From: Saccharomycopsis malanga
Taxonomy: Eukaryota; Ascomycota; Saccharomycetes; Ascoideales; Saccharomycopsidaceae
Length of the DNA stretch: 64,000 nucleotides
NCBI GenBank assembly: GCA_004014935.1
Contig: CP025323.1
Span: 2,170,001 to 2,234,000 of the forward strand
Direction of reading: 5' to 3'
Shown here: in pieces, positions 19,544 to 30,179 of the stretch
Layout: each line of letters opens with the position of its first letter
How positions within the stretch are numbered: position 1 is the stretch's first letter
The notes under the pieces: model-generated
Told to the model about the DNA's origin: nothing
Databases searched by the model: none
The model's input: only the letters and a program-made list of their open reading frames with translations
Position numbers and translations under genes: made by a program

Positions 19544-21532
19544 CTAACTATTAACTATATTACTGAGCAAATTCTTCTCCTCCAACTCCAATTTCTTCTG
19601 ATCAACCAACTTCTTTGTCTCCTTCATTAGCATTTGATCAAAGTCATCATCACTATATTTGATATTTTCTTCTTCCTCCTGGCGTTTGAGTTCTTTGAAA
19701 GCTTCTAAAGCACTACTGATATATTTTGTTTTTTGTTTGCTTCTATCTGACTGCATATACAAGTCGTAGTCAAGATATATCAAATCCCTCATTCTTTTCA
19801 CGTTCAATTTTCTTTCGTACTTGCCTTTGGCGTTATTGAATTTTTTAGCTTCTGCATCTTTGGTTGCCTTGATCCAATTTGTCACACATGAGCCGCCAGT
19901 GTTTTCTATTTCTGCTGGTTTTTTAGGACATTTACATCTACAACCAACGCCGTTCTTCTTTGGGGTGTCGGTACTTAAATATTTATAATCTTCACGGGCA
20001 ATTTTTTTCCTATCATGAAATTTGAAATAATTTTCTGAGGGCGAATATCCAATTTGATTATCGAATGAATTTGAAGGGCAATGGCCAATGGTTGAATGTT
20101 TATAACCAATGTCTCTAAAGTAGTGTACTTCCGATAAACTTAAAAACATCCCTACTCCCAAAGAATGAACAGGAGCATCACCCCACCGTTCTTTATAGAA
20201 CCCTCCGCTTCGATCCAAATAATCAAAATATGCTTGATAAAGCTCATTATTCCATACGTCTACTCTCGCGATTTCAAAATTGCTCCAGAAATGACAATAA
20301 TTGTATCTTTCTCCATTGAATGCATCATCTGGTATACGAGTAATCTTATGTTTGGCTGTTCTGTCTGTGAGCAACTTGACCAATTTAGGATCAAGCTTTT
20401 TATCTGTAGAAAGTTTGTCTTTTTTACTATTTTTCACCAAATAATCTAGTTGAGCTCGTAGTTCCAATGCCAAAATCAAATCATCTTGTTCTTCTAAGTT
20501 TTTCACTTCGTCTTTTAAATCCTCATCATCTAGTCCTGAAAAATCAAACGTATTTATAGGTTGGACAAACAAGTTCCAAGTATCTTTTACTTTAATCTTA
20601 TAATCGTCGATAAACGACTGTGTATATCTGAATAAATTAGGAATTGTATCTGACAACTCCTTAATTATCACAGTAAACCCGTATTTTTTCCCTCTCCGTT
20701 CCATTTCTAAAAACGGATCATAGGTCAAATCACAATAGAATTCCACATCTGGCTCGACTCTCCAGTACCATTCATATTTGGCGACCAAAGGATGTCTATA
20801 AAATGCTCCTGAATAAAACCGACACATTTTATGATACGTGTCCATACTTCCATACATGATGCCTCGATCACCTTGTCTTTCTATATATTCATAGAACTCG
20901 AAATAATTAAAATACTTGCTGCTTGTTTCCTCCTCTTTTGTAAGGGGAAAGTCCCACATGTCAGCTCCAACCACACCAAATTCAACTTTGGATTTGGTAT
21001 ATTTCTGAACTGTCTCTTTGAATTTAGGAGTGAACTCTTCATCATTCAAAAACACCCAAGGATAATTGAACCATTGATTAAACCGTCTTTCTAAAGTACT
21101 CATTGACTTTATTACTCCCTTAAGCTCTTTGTTTCTTACTAAAACTACAAGTGCAGCATTTGCTTTCTTCTTGTTCTTGGATATCTCGGGCTCAACACAT
21201 CCAACTTGAAACGGCTCATCAACACTTGATCCAATCCATCGATTACTGACTTTTCGCTTATCCCCAGAAGAATACTTGAGATCAAACTTGTCTTGAAACA
21301 TTCTATTTGAATAATCCGGTCTGGGTTGGTTTATCGTACTTATTGATTCAGTCCCATATATCCTCCCTCCTTGACAAAATATCAAATATAAAAGTATAGA
21401 CACCAACAACCATACGGGAACATATATTGCTCTAAATATCTTAATTTTCCAGCTGAACACCCTCTTCAACTCATACTTCACCTTAAGAAACAGATCGCTG
21501 CTCTTTCGCCGTTCCCCATACAACTGCTCCAT
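19544..21532 (-). CDS. KRE2/MNT1-family alpha-1,2-mannosyltransferase (GT15)
   Basis: 662 residues, type II membrane topology. A short basic cytosolic tail precedes one signal-anchor helix (about residues 36-54, 'IYVPVWLLVSILLYLIF'); a stem and then a lumenal GT15 domain follow (about 125-560). Family motifs are 'NAALVVLVRNKEL', 'YPWVFLNDEEFT', 'YEWYWRVEPDVEFYCDLTYDPF', 'YNYCHFWSNFEIA' (catalytic region) and 'WGDAPVHSLG'. These Golgi enzymes use GDP-mannose to extend O- and N-linked glycans. The protein is longer than the usual 430-460 residues. It has a charged Lys/Asp insertion at about 345-405 and a coiled, Lys/Glu-rich C-terminal extension after 'CRCKCPKK'. Which KTR paralogue it is cannot be fixed; KTR4-like is possible. 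Confidence 0.85.
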   Translation of the reverse strand: MEQLYGERRKSSDLFLKVKYELKRVFSWKIKIFRAIYVPVWLLVSILLYLIFCQGGRIYGTESISTINQPRPDYSNRMFQDKFDLKYSSGDKRKVSNRWIGSSVDEPFQVGCVEPEISKNKKKANAALVVLVRNKELKGVIKSMSTLERRFNQWFNYPWVFLNDEEFTPKFKETVQKYTKSKVEFGVVGADMWDFPLTKEEETSSKYFNYFEFYEYIERQGDRGIMYGSMDTYHKMCRFYSGAFYRHPLVAKYEWYWRVEPDVEFYCDLTYDPFLEMERRGKKYGFTVIIKELSDTIPNLFRYTQSFIDDYKIKVKDTWNLFVQPINTFDFSGLDDEDLKDEVKNLEEQDDLILALELRAQLDYLVKNSKKDKLSTDKKLDPKLVKLLTDRTAKHKITRIPDDAFNGERYNYCHFWSNFEIARVDVWNNELYQAYFDYLDRSGGFYKERWGDAPVHSLGVGMFLSLSEVHYFRDIGYKHSTIGHCPSNSFDNQIGYSPSENYFKFHDRKKIAREDYKYLSTDTPKKNGVGCRCKCPKKPAEIENTGGSCVTNWIKATKDAEAKKFNNAKGKYERKLNVKRMRDLIYLDYDLYMQSDRSKQKTKYISSALEAFKELKRQEEEENIKYSDDDFDQMLMKETKKLVDQKKLELEEKNLLSNIVNS

Positions 21533-22284
21533 GTTATTACCGTAAGGGACCTAATTAGCCTCTCAAAAGCCAGATCAATTTTGTTATTTTTGCCAGATAA
21601 CCAAAATGCTATATATGTATATAATTTTTTTTTTTCATTTTTCAAGCTGCAGGCTCTGCAGTAGCGCGAGTGCGACTCTTTACACGATTCGAAAAAGCTG
21701 ATAAGCTAGTAACTTCATGAAGAGTATTGGTGGAGTGCACTGGAGTTTTTGTATTGCTAGTTTAAACTTGTCTCTCAAAAACACGTTGAATAGGAGGAAA
21801 CGTGTTTGTTAAAGAATTTATAAATCAATGGTGAAAACCCGATTTAACAGGGCCAAAAATTACCATTTTATCATATTTCAGGAATTTTTAGTAGCCAGTG
21901 TTTGAAACTATTTGATAATATGTTTGTCACAGGTAACCAAGAATGACATCGTATTGCAGTCATAATAATCTAGCATAGCAGCTGATTTACTCAAAATATT
22001 TGTTTATTTATGAAAATATAAAGGAAATGCGAATTTTTTTAGTCTTCTAGCGTATTACTCTCTTCCCTTCAAATTGGAAACAACTTAGTTACTTTATTAT
22101 TTTGCCACCTATTAGGTATATCTGCTTTATAAGTAAATGCCTTTTTCAACATGCGTTGATCCAGGGCTAATAGAGAACTTTACTACTACAAAATTTTGCT
22201 GTTGACTATGGTTCATACCCTTGGTATTTTTACTATTAGATACATTGGTGACATTTTGAACATTCAATCATTTCTCATTGACCA
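21533..22284. other. Intergenic, mannosyltransferase upstream region
   Basis: AT-rich, with a T run at about 21628. No gene recognised. Confidence 0.45.
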
Positions 22285-22455
22285 AAGCCGATGGTTCAGC
22301 AGTCAGTAGCGTCGGAAAAGAAAATAAAAGACCTGACAAGCTCAAGGGTGAGTCTATTAAGATTAAGAGGAATATTGGGTCTTGTCAAGTCCCTTTAGAC
22401 ACAGCGCGTATATACAAACTGATATTTACTGGGCTTTAAACATGAGATATTTTTT
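22285..22455 (+). repeat. R1 repeat, internally deleted copy
   Basis: Carries the head A-box region ('GATGGTTCAGCAGTCAGTAG') and the 3' core ('CAGCGCGTATATACAAACTG') but lacks the B box and hairpin body. Directly abuts the R2 copy at 22465. Confidence 0.55.
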
Positions 22456-22464
22456 AACATGTCT

Positions 22465-23365
22465 ATATACAATGCCTTACTATTGCCAAGTGGCCAAATT
22501 GATTAAGCCATGCGCCACGCAAAATAGTGTGGAAATTAGGTGTGGCGTTCCTCACTTTGGGGTCGGGGACTCGATTCCCGCTCTTGACGTTTTGGAGTAA
22601 TCACCAAAGGTTATATTGAATTAACTCAGTGCTATTCAGGTTATTTTGATTTGAAAAAATCCTACTCCAACGATTCAAGTTTTTTCCAATATTATGGTAC
22701 TATTTGTAATCACCAATTTCAAATTTGGGAATAAATACCGGATATATCGGAAAATTGTCAGTTTTGACAAAAAGTTGATTCTTTGAATCCATACTCTAGA
22801 GTCTTTAAAGCAAGTCAAACCGTACAAACATTATATTTCTATACTCTTTAAATCCCAGAGTTTTACAACAAGTACTTTATTTTGAGAGTTAGGTATTACA
22901 TAATGTTTAATAGTGAAAAAGTATCATTTTGTCAAAAATAGCATATAATTTGTTACAAATCCTGTTTGACACCCCTCAGAGAGACTTTCTTTATTTTTTG
23001 ACAATGTTTCATAATTCTTAATTGCTTTTAGTTTTCTTTCTGTGTATCCTTCAAGATTTGAATGAGATTTCAGTCCAAAGGAACATGTATCGTAAGAGCT
23101 AAAAAAAGTATTGTTTATTGTAGGTTCTCATAGAAACTTATATTCGATGATAATCATTATATAATATCAAAGAAGCATATTTTAACTTCCTGTATAGACT
23201 GAATATTTTATGGGGCTCGGTAAAGCATAATGTGCTTGTTAGCAAGTTTTATACTTCTGTTGAGGGAAGGCCGTTTTATAAAAACATTTATTCCTATTCA
23301 ACTTACAGTTGCAAATTTGTCTTTTATTTTTTGTTTTTTTGCCAAGATTGTAAGGCAACTTTATG
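22465..23365 (+). mobile_element. R2 dispersed element
   Basis: The class-II tRNA-like head at about 22487..22595 has 'GTGGCCAAATTGATTAAGCC', the CCACGC-AAAATA-GTGTGG palindrome and the B-box-like 'GGGGACTCGATTCCCGCTC'. The body follows to about 23365 and includes 'GGGGCTCGGTAAAGCATAAT', also found inverted near 4428 and 63790. Confidence 0.6.
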
Positions 23366-23474
23366 TATTTAATAGAACGGTATGTCAATTACGTTGAAAG
23401 TGTTTCACTGTTGAAAGCTTAAATTAAGTTTGAAGCAAAAAACTACAATTCCGAGCTTATACAACTGGTTATAG

Positions 23475-23520
23475 TTTGCAATATTACTATGGATTTGTAT
23501 TGAACGGAGAATGGGTTTTC
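23475..23520 (-). repeat. R3 repeat, 3'-end fragment
   Basis: 'ATGGATTTGTATTGAACGG' followed by AGAATGGGTT: the terminal segment of R3 in minus orientation, as at 14970. Confidence 0.5.
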
Positions 23521-23898
23521 CCAAGTCCCTGTAAATAAAAAAGATAAATTGGAGTTCGGTAAAAAACACTGGAAGCTAGACAAAGCTGGCAACAGTCCCA
23601 AACAGTAATTTCCAATGAAAAAGTTGTTCAATTCATGAATAATATATATTATATTTGTATTATATATACAATTAATCTTCATTATCTGCTGATTATATTT
23701 TATAATAAAAATATCCATAAGTTACAATGATATATATATATTATATTATTAATAAGACTCACAAGCTATACGACACCTTGACCAAACAACTTGACCTCTT
23801 TTTAAGGACTATAACATGATCACATACTTAAAGGTCTTTAGCGTATGTACGCTTGAAAATCTTACTAAACACATATTTCTTACAAGCTTCAAAGGCGC

Positions 23899-24066
<168 letters not shown>

Positions 24067-24224
24067 TATCACATGCAAGGCGGCGCGGCACGCTAAACAG
24101 GGGTAACCCTATTTAAGGTGGATGATGTTTATAAACAAAAGAGATCAACAATGATATAAGTTCAAAGGAATAATATATTGGCGGGTAGAGAATTAAGCGC
24201 TATTATCAAGAAGTCAGTTTACAA

Positions 24225-26261
24225 ATGTCGTATAAAGTCCCAATGAAGGGGGGATCGTCAAATAGCCTTTCGTTAGTTCACAATCCGCTGATCAATGAGA
24301 TTAATGATTCGAGAAAGCGTCAAAGTAAACGCGATGAGGTGAGTTACAAGATGTAAAGATAGACGATGTAGTGAATATTGACTTTATTAACAAAACAGGC
24401 AATAAGAAGAAAGATTGAGAATGATTTATCCAAGAAAAGAAAGGAGATTTCGTCGCGGAACATGAAAAAATCTACCCGCCATAAGGGAATACCTGGGACT
24501 GTTCTGTCCTTAAAGCCCAACGAGCCTATTATGTGTAAAGTGAGCACGACATCTTTGGAGGCTGCGCGGTTGATGAGCGCAAAGCGAGAGAACTGTATAC
24601 TTGCTGTTGATGAGAAAAAACAGCTTTGTGGGATATTTACGGCCAAAGATTTGGCTTTTAGAGTTGTTGCCAATGGAAAAGTAGCGGCGTTCGTTACAGT
24701 CGACGAGATCATGACGAAAAACCCAATTTGCGTGTACAACGACACCCCGGCGTCAGAGGCTTTGAATTTGATGGTTCAACGGGGCTTTAGACATTTACCT
24801 ATATTGGACGCCGATGGCCAGATCACGGGGGTATTGGATATCACCAAATGCTACCAAGAAGCCATGGAGAAGCTCGAAAGAATGTACACGTCCTCGAAAA
24901 AATTGTACGATGCGCTAGACAATGTAAATCAGGAAATTGGTATTTCCCAACAACCGTTCCAAGTGGTCAAGTATTTTGAAAACTTGCAAGAGCTTATGGG
25001 CGGGCCTACATTGGAAAGTGTTCTAGATGACGAAACCACATTGCCAGTGTATACCAATGCGAAGTCATCAGTATACGATGCTGCGGTGATGATGCGAGAC
25101 AACAGAACCACTGCTATTTTGGTGAAGGACTCCAATAATGAAGAAGTCTCTGGTATATTCACATCCAAAGATGTGGTCTTGCGTGTAGTCGCTGCAGGCT
25201 TGGATCCCAAGACATGCAGTGTGGTACGTGTGATGACTCCTCAACCGGACTGTGCCTCAAAGGATTTGACCATTCACGAGGCCCTTAGACAAATGTTCAA
25301 TGGCCATTATTTGAACTTGCCTATAGTAGAAGACAACGAAATCATTGGAATCGTTGAAGTTCTAAAATTGACCTATGCCACCTTAAACCAAATCAAGGCC
25401 GTAAAAACAAACGATGACAATGAAAACCCCGTATGGAATCGGTTTTGGACTGCATTGGAGGATTCCGATTCTGTCCATTCAGACACGTTCTCCCACCCTG
25501 AAAGCTCCACCAACCCTACACATTATTCCTCAACTACGCCTAATGAATTGGTAAGATTCAATGCCGATGTTCGGCCCAACGACTCCATTTCTTGTGCCAA
25601 CGAACCGGTTCCTTTCGACGACGTCGGCTCCTCCGTTGTTGATCGTGATTTCAGAAGCAACATCCAAATCAATGAAACCGCGTTCAGTTTTAAATTCAAA
25701 TCGCCCCTAGGAAGAGTTCATAGAATCACTCTTAAACCTAAGGAAGGTGTCGATGTCCTTCGGTCCCACATAACTCAAAAGTTGCAAAGCCATGAACTCA
25801 AACTCATTTGCCCTCCTGATCCGCTCGAGGACGTTGAAGACGATTATGTTAAAGATTTCGATGATGACGACAGTGAAATAGGATTTGCTAGTAATTCAAG
25901 CAAACCACATGGAAAAATACGGTCTAATTTTGCCATATCTTATCGTGACGATGAAGGCGATTTGGTAGCAATAACCACCGACCAGGACTTGGCCGATTGC
26001 GTTTTGATTAGCAAGAAATTGCAATTGTCCAAAGCAGACATCTTCATCCATAATCCAAGAGACTCTTTAGATAACATTATAAGTAATTCCCCATCAACGG
26101 TTAATACCACATTAAAAAAAGACCCAAAACCCGCCATTGTATACTCCCAGCCAGCGGAAATTGAGCTAATACCAGGCGTGCCTAATCAACTCTTGGTTCC
26201 TGGCGCCATTTTAACATTGGCCGCTTCAATTCTTGTTGTCTTCACATTCAGTAGAAAATGA
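24225..26261 (+). CDS. Four-CBS plus PB1 domain membrane protein (two exons)
   Basis: Exon 1 is 24225..24338 and exon 2 is 24399..26261, joined by a 60-nt intron with donor GTGAGT, branch-like TATTAAC and acceptor CAG. The product is 658 residues. Splicing yields the N-terminus '...DSRKRQSKRDEAIRRKIEND', a continuous basic helix. Four CBS motifs (two Bateman modules) lie at about 70-135, 140-205, 245-310 and 315-370, for example 'GIFTAKDLAFRVVANG' and 'GIFTSKDVVLRVVAAG'. A PB1 domain follows at about 465-585. A C-terminal transmembrane segment (about 636-655) ends 'FSRK', suggesting tail anchoring. CBS modules bind adenine nucleotides; PB1 mediates protein pairing. It resembles fungal CBS-PB1 proteins such as S. 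pombe Mug70; the cellular role is unknown. Confidence 0.82.
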
Positions 26262-26390
26262 CTGTTTTCTATATATAGCATTTCTCAAATATATTCTATG
26301 TAATTATTCGCTTTTGGCATCAAGTATGTTTCAAATATAGCATTGGGCATATAAAGCAATACTGACCAAGTACTTTTTGACAGGTGTGTA

Positions 26391-26605
26391 GGTTATCGTC
26401 ACGACCCAGCGGCAAGTGCTCTCGGAGAAAAGAAAATAACATGACAGGATAGTTTAGCGGATAATACTGTCGATCAGACTCACGGGTGAAAAGATTATGA
26501 TCAATAGGATTTGACTGGGTCTTACAAAGTCCCATTAGATATAGCGCGTATATACGGAACTGATATGTACTGGGCTCGAAAAATAAGATTAATATTATTG
26601 TATAA
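26391..26605 (+). repeat. R1 repeat, diverged copy
   Basis: The decayed tRNA-like head retains 'AAGTGCTCTCGGAGAAAAG' and 'CATGACAGGATA'. The 3' part is well conserved, with 'TAGCGCGTATATACGGAACT' and 'GTACTGGGCTCGAAAAATAA'. B box absent. Confidence 0.6.
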
Positions 26606-27362
26606 CATAATTTTTAGGCCAAAATACGGCATTATAACCGAAAAAAAAAATACAGTCCTTACCAGGTTTTTGTGAAGTTTGAACACGATAAGACACTTGG
26701 AATGTTAAAGGTGAATATAAAATATAGTCATCAAGTTCTAACCGGAATATGTCCAGCTAAATTTTATTAGTTTAATTAATTATAATATTGATTGTTTTGA
26801 TATATAACTAATATTCATAGTCTAAATTTATAATGAGCTATGTATTATAAAGTCTAAATATATATAGAACTCTATACATGTTCTATAAATAAAATGTATT
26901 CATGATATTCCACGTTAAATATGAAGTGTTTGATTATTAAATTATGTAATTTTCGTCCTCCAACTGGCAATTAAAAGAGCACATTATCACCATTTGTGGA
27001 TAAAATATGAGCAAAAGTTTCATTCCTTTGTCTTGCAACATATATCATTACACGATTCTTGTTTCATTTACATACTAAATGTATCGTATAACCTTACTAG
27101 ATTATGTATATATGGAGGTCAGGTTTATGTCACATGACTGTTGTTTACGTTTAGGCGGTTTGTTTATTTATAATTGCGCCTATGTTTACTAGTTGCCTAT
27201 TTTGGAAGTTTCGATCTGATATTTGGATAGATGTGCAATATATATTAACAAGACTTTCTCCTATCTTTGCTGTCAAAGCACCAGAATCATTTTTTATTGT
27301 TATTTTACCAACACTGTGGTCATATTTCTTAAAACGAGCGGCAGCTAATCGATATACACGCA
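26606..27362. other. Intergenic, AT-rich; upstream of the coiled-coil gene
   Basis: About 750 bp of very AT-rich DNA with no gene recognised. The proximal part includes 'GTCACATGACTGTTGTTTAC' about 235 bp before the next start. Confidence 0.45.
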
Positions 27363-29393
27363 ATGGTTGAAGATTGGATCAAAAAGAGCGATGAAAAGTC
27401 TCTGCCAATCAAAAAAAGACAAAGAATTAATGATTTATCGTTCAGCAGTATTAAACTGAGATATTTAAACTCTGCAAGTGGGTCACAGCCTAGCAGTCCA
27501 GAGAAGAAACATAGAAATCTGCCTCGTCCTTCCTCGACTGCCTCACATACTCCAGGAAAACAGACTGCAGAATCACCATCGAAACATGTTAAAGAAAAGG
27601 AGGAAAGCAAATCTGTTTCCCCAAAAAAGGTCGGAAAGTTCAATTTCTTGACTGATTTGGAGATCAAAGGCCAAATTCAGACTATAATGAACAATGAGGT
27701 CATACTTAAGAATTTATTACTTTCCATAGTTTCTTCGGTCAAATCATCTAAATCTGACATGCAAGAGTTGACTAAAAACTCCAAGGCCAACAACGAGGAG
27801 CTTTCGAACTTGATTAAAACCTTTGCAAACACTAAGAAAACTCCTGAAGTGACAACGGAATTGAATAGTTTCTATAATAAGATTGCTGCTAAGCTTGAGG
27901 AAACAGGCGAGATTAATGATGAACTCTGCAAAATAGCGGGAAAGGTTGAAAAGTTTGAACCAATGCTTGAAAAATTAAATAAAGAAGGTGGGTTTCCAGA
28001 AGCCAAGCAAACGGAAATGACATATAACATAATCAGGGCCAATAGAGCAGAAGCACTTTCTATTTTAAAAGAAATCACCACATGGAGAGAAGCACAAGAA
28101 GCACAATTAAGGAAACTCGAAGCCAAAGTCACTACTGCACTGAAAACCGACTCTTCAAAAGAGAATTTTCTATTGTTGAATAACTTGAATCAAATGCTTG
28201 GTGAGCAATTACATCTGCACAGTGTCAAGACAAACAAACCTTTGAGTAATTTGCAATTTCAAATGGAACTGATGGGAAGGTCAATCAGCGCTATCAAGTC
28301 TAATACGGAAAGTAATAAAAATTTATCAGAACTTGGTGAGACTTTTGCTTCAAAATTCTCAAAGCAATTAGATGTCTTCTATGAAACTTTGACGAAGCAT
28401 GAGTCAAAGAATGAGCAACATGCCATTAGTTTATCGAACGAATTGAAACAAGAGTTGAAAAAATCATTTATTGAAAAACTAGTGACTGACGAAGATATGA
28501 AGTTACTCAATGATAGACTCAATAAATGGTCTGGAAATGTGGATAAGAACATTAGTCAGTTACTAATCAGTTCTTTGAATTCGAAATTCCAGAAAGTGTT
28601 GACGGAGACTATCAAAAATAGTTTGTTGAACAATGCGGCTGTTTTACATAAAGAACTTACAGCGGATAAATTGGATACACAAAAGATTATTAAAAAGGAA
28701 CTTCTGAGAGTCCAAACAGATTTGAAAAATAACATCACTATAACCATCAACAAGGCCTTAGAAGAAACCCTGGGATCATACAGGCCAACCAGCTTTTCTT
28801 CTTCTTCTTCTTCTTCTTCAGAATCGCATGCACTCTTGAAGAAAGAGCTTGAAAAAAGAGATTTGCAAAATCAGTTAAAAGATAGAAAAATCAAAGATTT
28901 GGAAGAAAAGGTGGCTAAATTAGAACAAACTTCTACTAGCCTTCATGAGGCAGAAAAGTTGAAGAAATACGTGACTAGTTTGGAAAACAAAAAGACCCAA
29001 TTGAAGACCGAGTTGAAATATTTGAATGAAAGTTACACATCTAGATATAACGAATTCGACTCGTTGCTTAAAAAACATAATGACCTTTTGACTACATTCA
29101 ACAACTTGATGTTCGATAAATACAAAAACATCTTTGGCGCTTCAGCAATGGTTTTGCTCAATAAGAATAATACAGACAATAATACTACAAGTCCAACCTC
29201 TTCTTACACTAGCCCGCTGAAAGCTTCCGTTTCCCCTAGAAATAAAAAAGTATTGTCACCTTTAAAGAACAGAGTAGCAACCTCCAACAGCTACAATGTA
29301 AAGAAAAGAGACCTTTTGACTGTTGGCAAGGAAAATAGCAGAAACTTTTCTTTGAATCTTGAAAACACTCGTGAGGAAAAGGAAAACATTTGA
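27363..29393 (+). CDS. Large coiled-coil protein, unassigned
   Basis: 676 residues. The N-terminal about 110 residues are basic and Ser/Pro-rich, with several SP sites and an NLS-like 'KKRQR'. The middle and C-terminal parts (about 110-600) are heptad-rich Lys/Glu/Leu coiled coil, interrupted by a poly-Ser run (about 480-490). The tail (600-676) again has S/T-P sites ('LKASVSPRNKKVLSPLKNR') and ends 'REEKENI'. The arrangement (phosphorylatable basic ends around a long rod) resembles spindle-pole, kinetochore or microtubule-associated proteins, but no family was recognised. There is a single exon with the first in-frame ATG. Confidence 0.7.
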   Translation: MVEDWIKKSDEKSLPIKKRQRINDLSFSSIKLRYLNSASGSQPSSPEKKHRNLPRPSSTASHTPGKQTAESPSKHVKEKEESKSVSPKKVGKFNFLTDLEIKGQIQTIMNNEVILKNLLLSIVSSVKSSKSDMQELTKNSKANNEELSNLIKTFANTKKTPEVTTELNSFYNKIAAKLEETGEINDELCKIAGKVEKFEPMLEKLNKEGGFPEAKQTEMTYNIIRANRAEALSILKEITTWREAQEAQLRKLEAKVTTALKTDSSKENFLLLNNLNQMLGEQLHLHSVKTNKPLSNLQFQMELMGRSISAIKSNTESNKNLSELGETFASKFSKQLDVFYETLTKHESKNEQHAISLSNELKQELKKSFIEKLVTDEDMKLLNDRLNKWSGNVDKNISQLLISSLNSKFQKVLTETIKNSLLNNAAVLHKELTADKLDTQKIIKKELLRVQTDLKNNITITINKALEETLGSYRPTSFSSSSSSSSESHALLKKELEKRDLQNQLKDRKIKDLEEKVAKLEQTSTSLHEAEKLKKYVTSLENKKTQLKTELKYLNESYTSRYNEFDSLLKKHNDLLTTFNNLMFDKYKNIFGASAMVLLNKNNTDNNTTSPTSSYTSPLKASVSPRNKKVLSPLKNRVATSNSYNVKKRDLLTVGKENSRNFSLNLENTREEKENI

Positions 29394-29617
29394 TTATTTC
29401 GTCGTTTATTTTTTCATTTTCCATTTACCTTTTTATTTTGCTGAGCGCTTATTCCTGTTTAGTCTTTATATATGCTTTTTCTGTGTTTTTTGCTTTCTAC
29501 ATTTTCCACTTTTCCGTGTTCTTGTTTTGTTATTTCGTTTTTTATTGGTGATACCGTTTACGACTTAGACATGCTAAAGCTAAAATATGTATTTATTTCT
29601 GAATATAATCACAGTGC

Positions 29618-29969
29618 TTAAGCAGCTTTTTTGTCTTCATTGTCTTTCAAAAAGTCGCTAATATTTGGTTAGTTATTGTAGGTCAGAATTAATATTTAAG
29701 ATTACTACTTACTTCAAAAGCTTCTCGACATCGACATCGTCATTAGATTTAGCGACTGGGGCAGCAGCCGGGGCTTCGCTTTTGCCATAGCTAGAATAAA
29801 CACCGCCACCAACAGCAGCAGATATAGTACCAAGGGACAACTGGTCATATTAGTATTACATACAATGATGGAAAATGTTTAAAATGTCTATTTATTAAAC
29901 GGCAGCATAGCCCATACATACTACCCAAGATGGAACTTTAGCACCAAGAATTCTGTAGTAAGATCCCAT
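29618..29969 (-). CDS. ATP19: ATP synthase subunit k (ATP19-like), three exons
   Basis: Exons are 29922..29969, 29713..29840 and 29618..29657. Intron 1 (81 nt) has donor GTATGT and branch TACTAAT; intron 2 (55 nt) has donor GTAAGT and branch AACTAAC. The spliced product has 71 residues: MGSYYRILGAKVPSWV, a glycine-rich hydrophobic helix 'LGTISAAVGGGVYSS', an Ala/Pro linker, and a charged tail 'VEKLLNDFLKDNEDKKAA'. Length (68 in S. cerevisiae) and the 'LG.KV' start followed by one membrane helix fit Atp19, a dimer-specific F1Fo subunit of the inner mitochondrial membrane. All exon joints keep frame. No single exon is longer than 43 codons, so ORF scans miss it. Confidence 0.75.
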
Positions 29970-30179
29970 TATGTTCTGTTGTTGTAGACTCAATGAGTAA
30001 TGATAATTGATATAATATCGTACAGGACTTATATAAGGGTTCATATTGAACCAAACCCCCAATGCCAATAGCCATAATAAACTCACATCCTTACTGGCCC
30101 GTCGATAAGAGGGTAACGCGTGAAATAGTATGTACCGTTACGACGGATCGAGATCAATAATCCAATATAGGCTGTTCAA

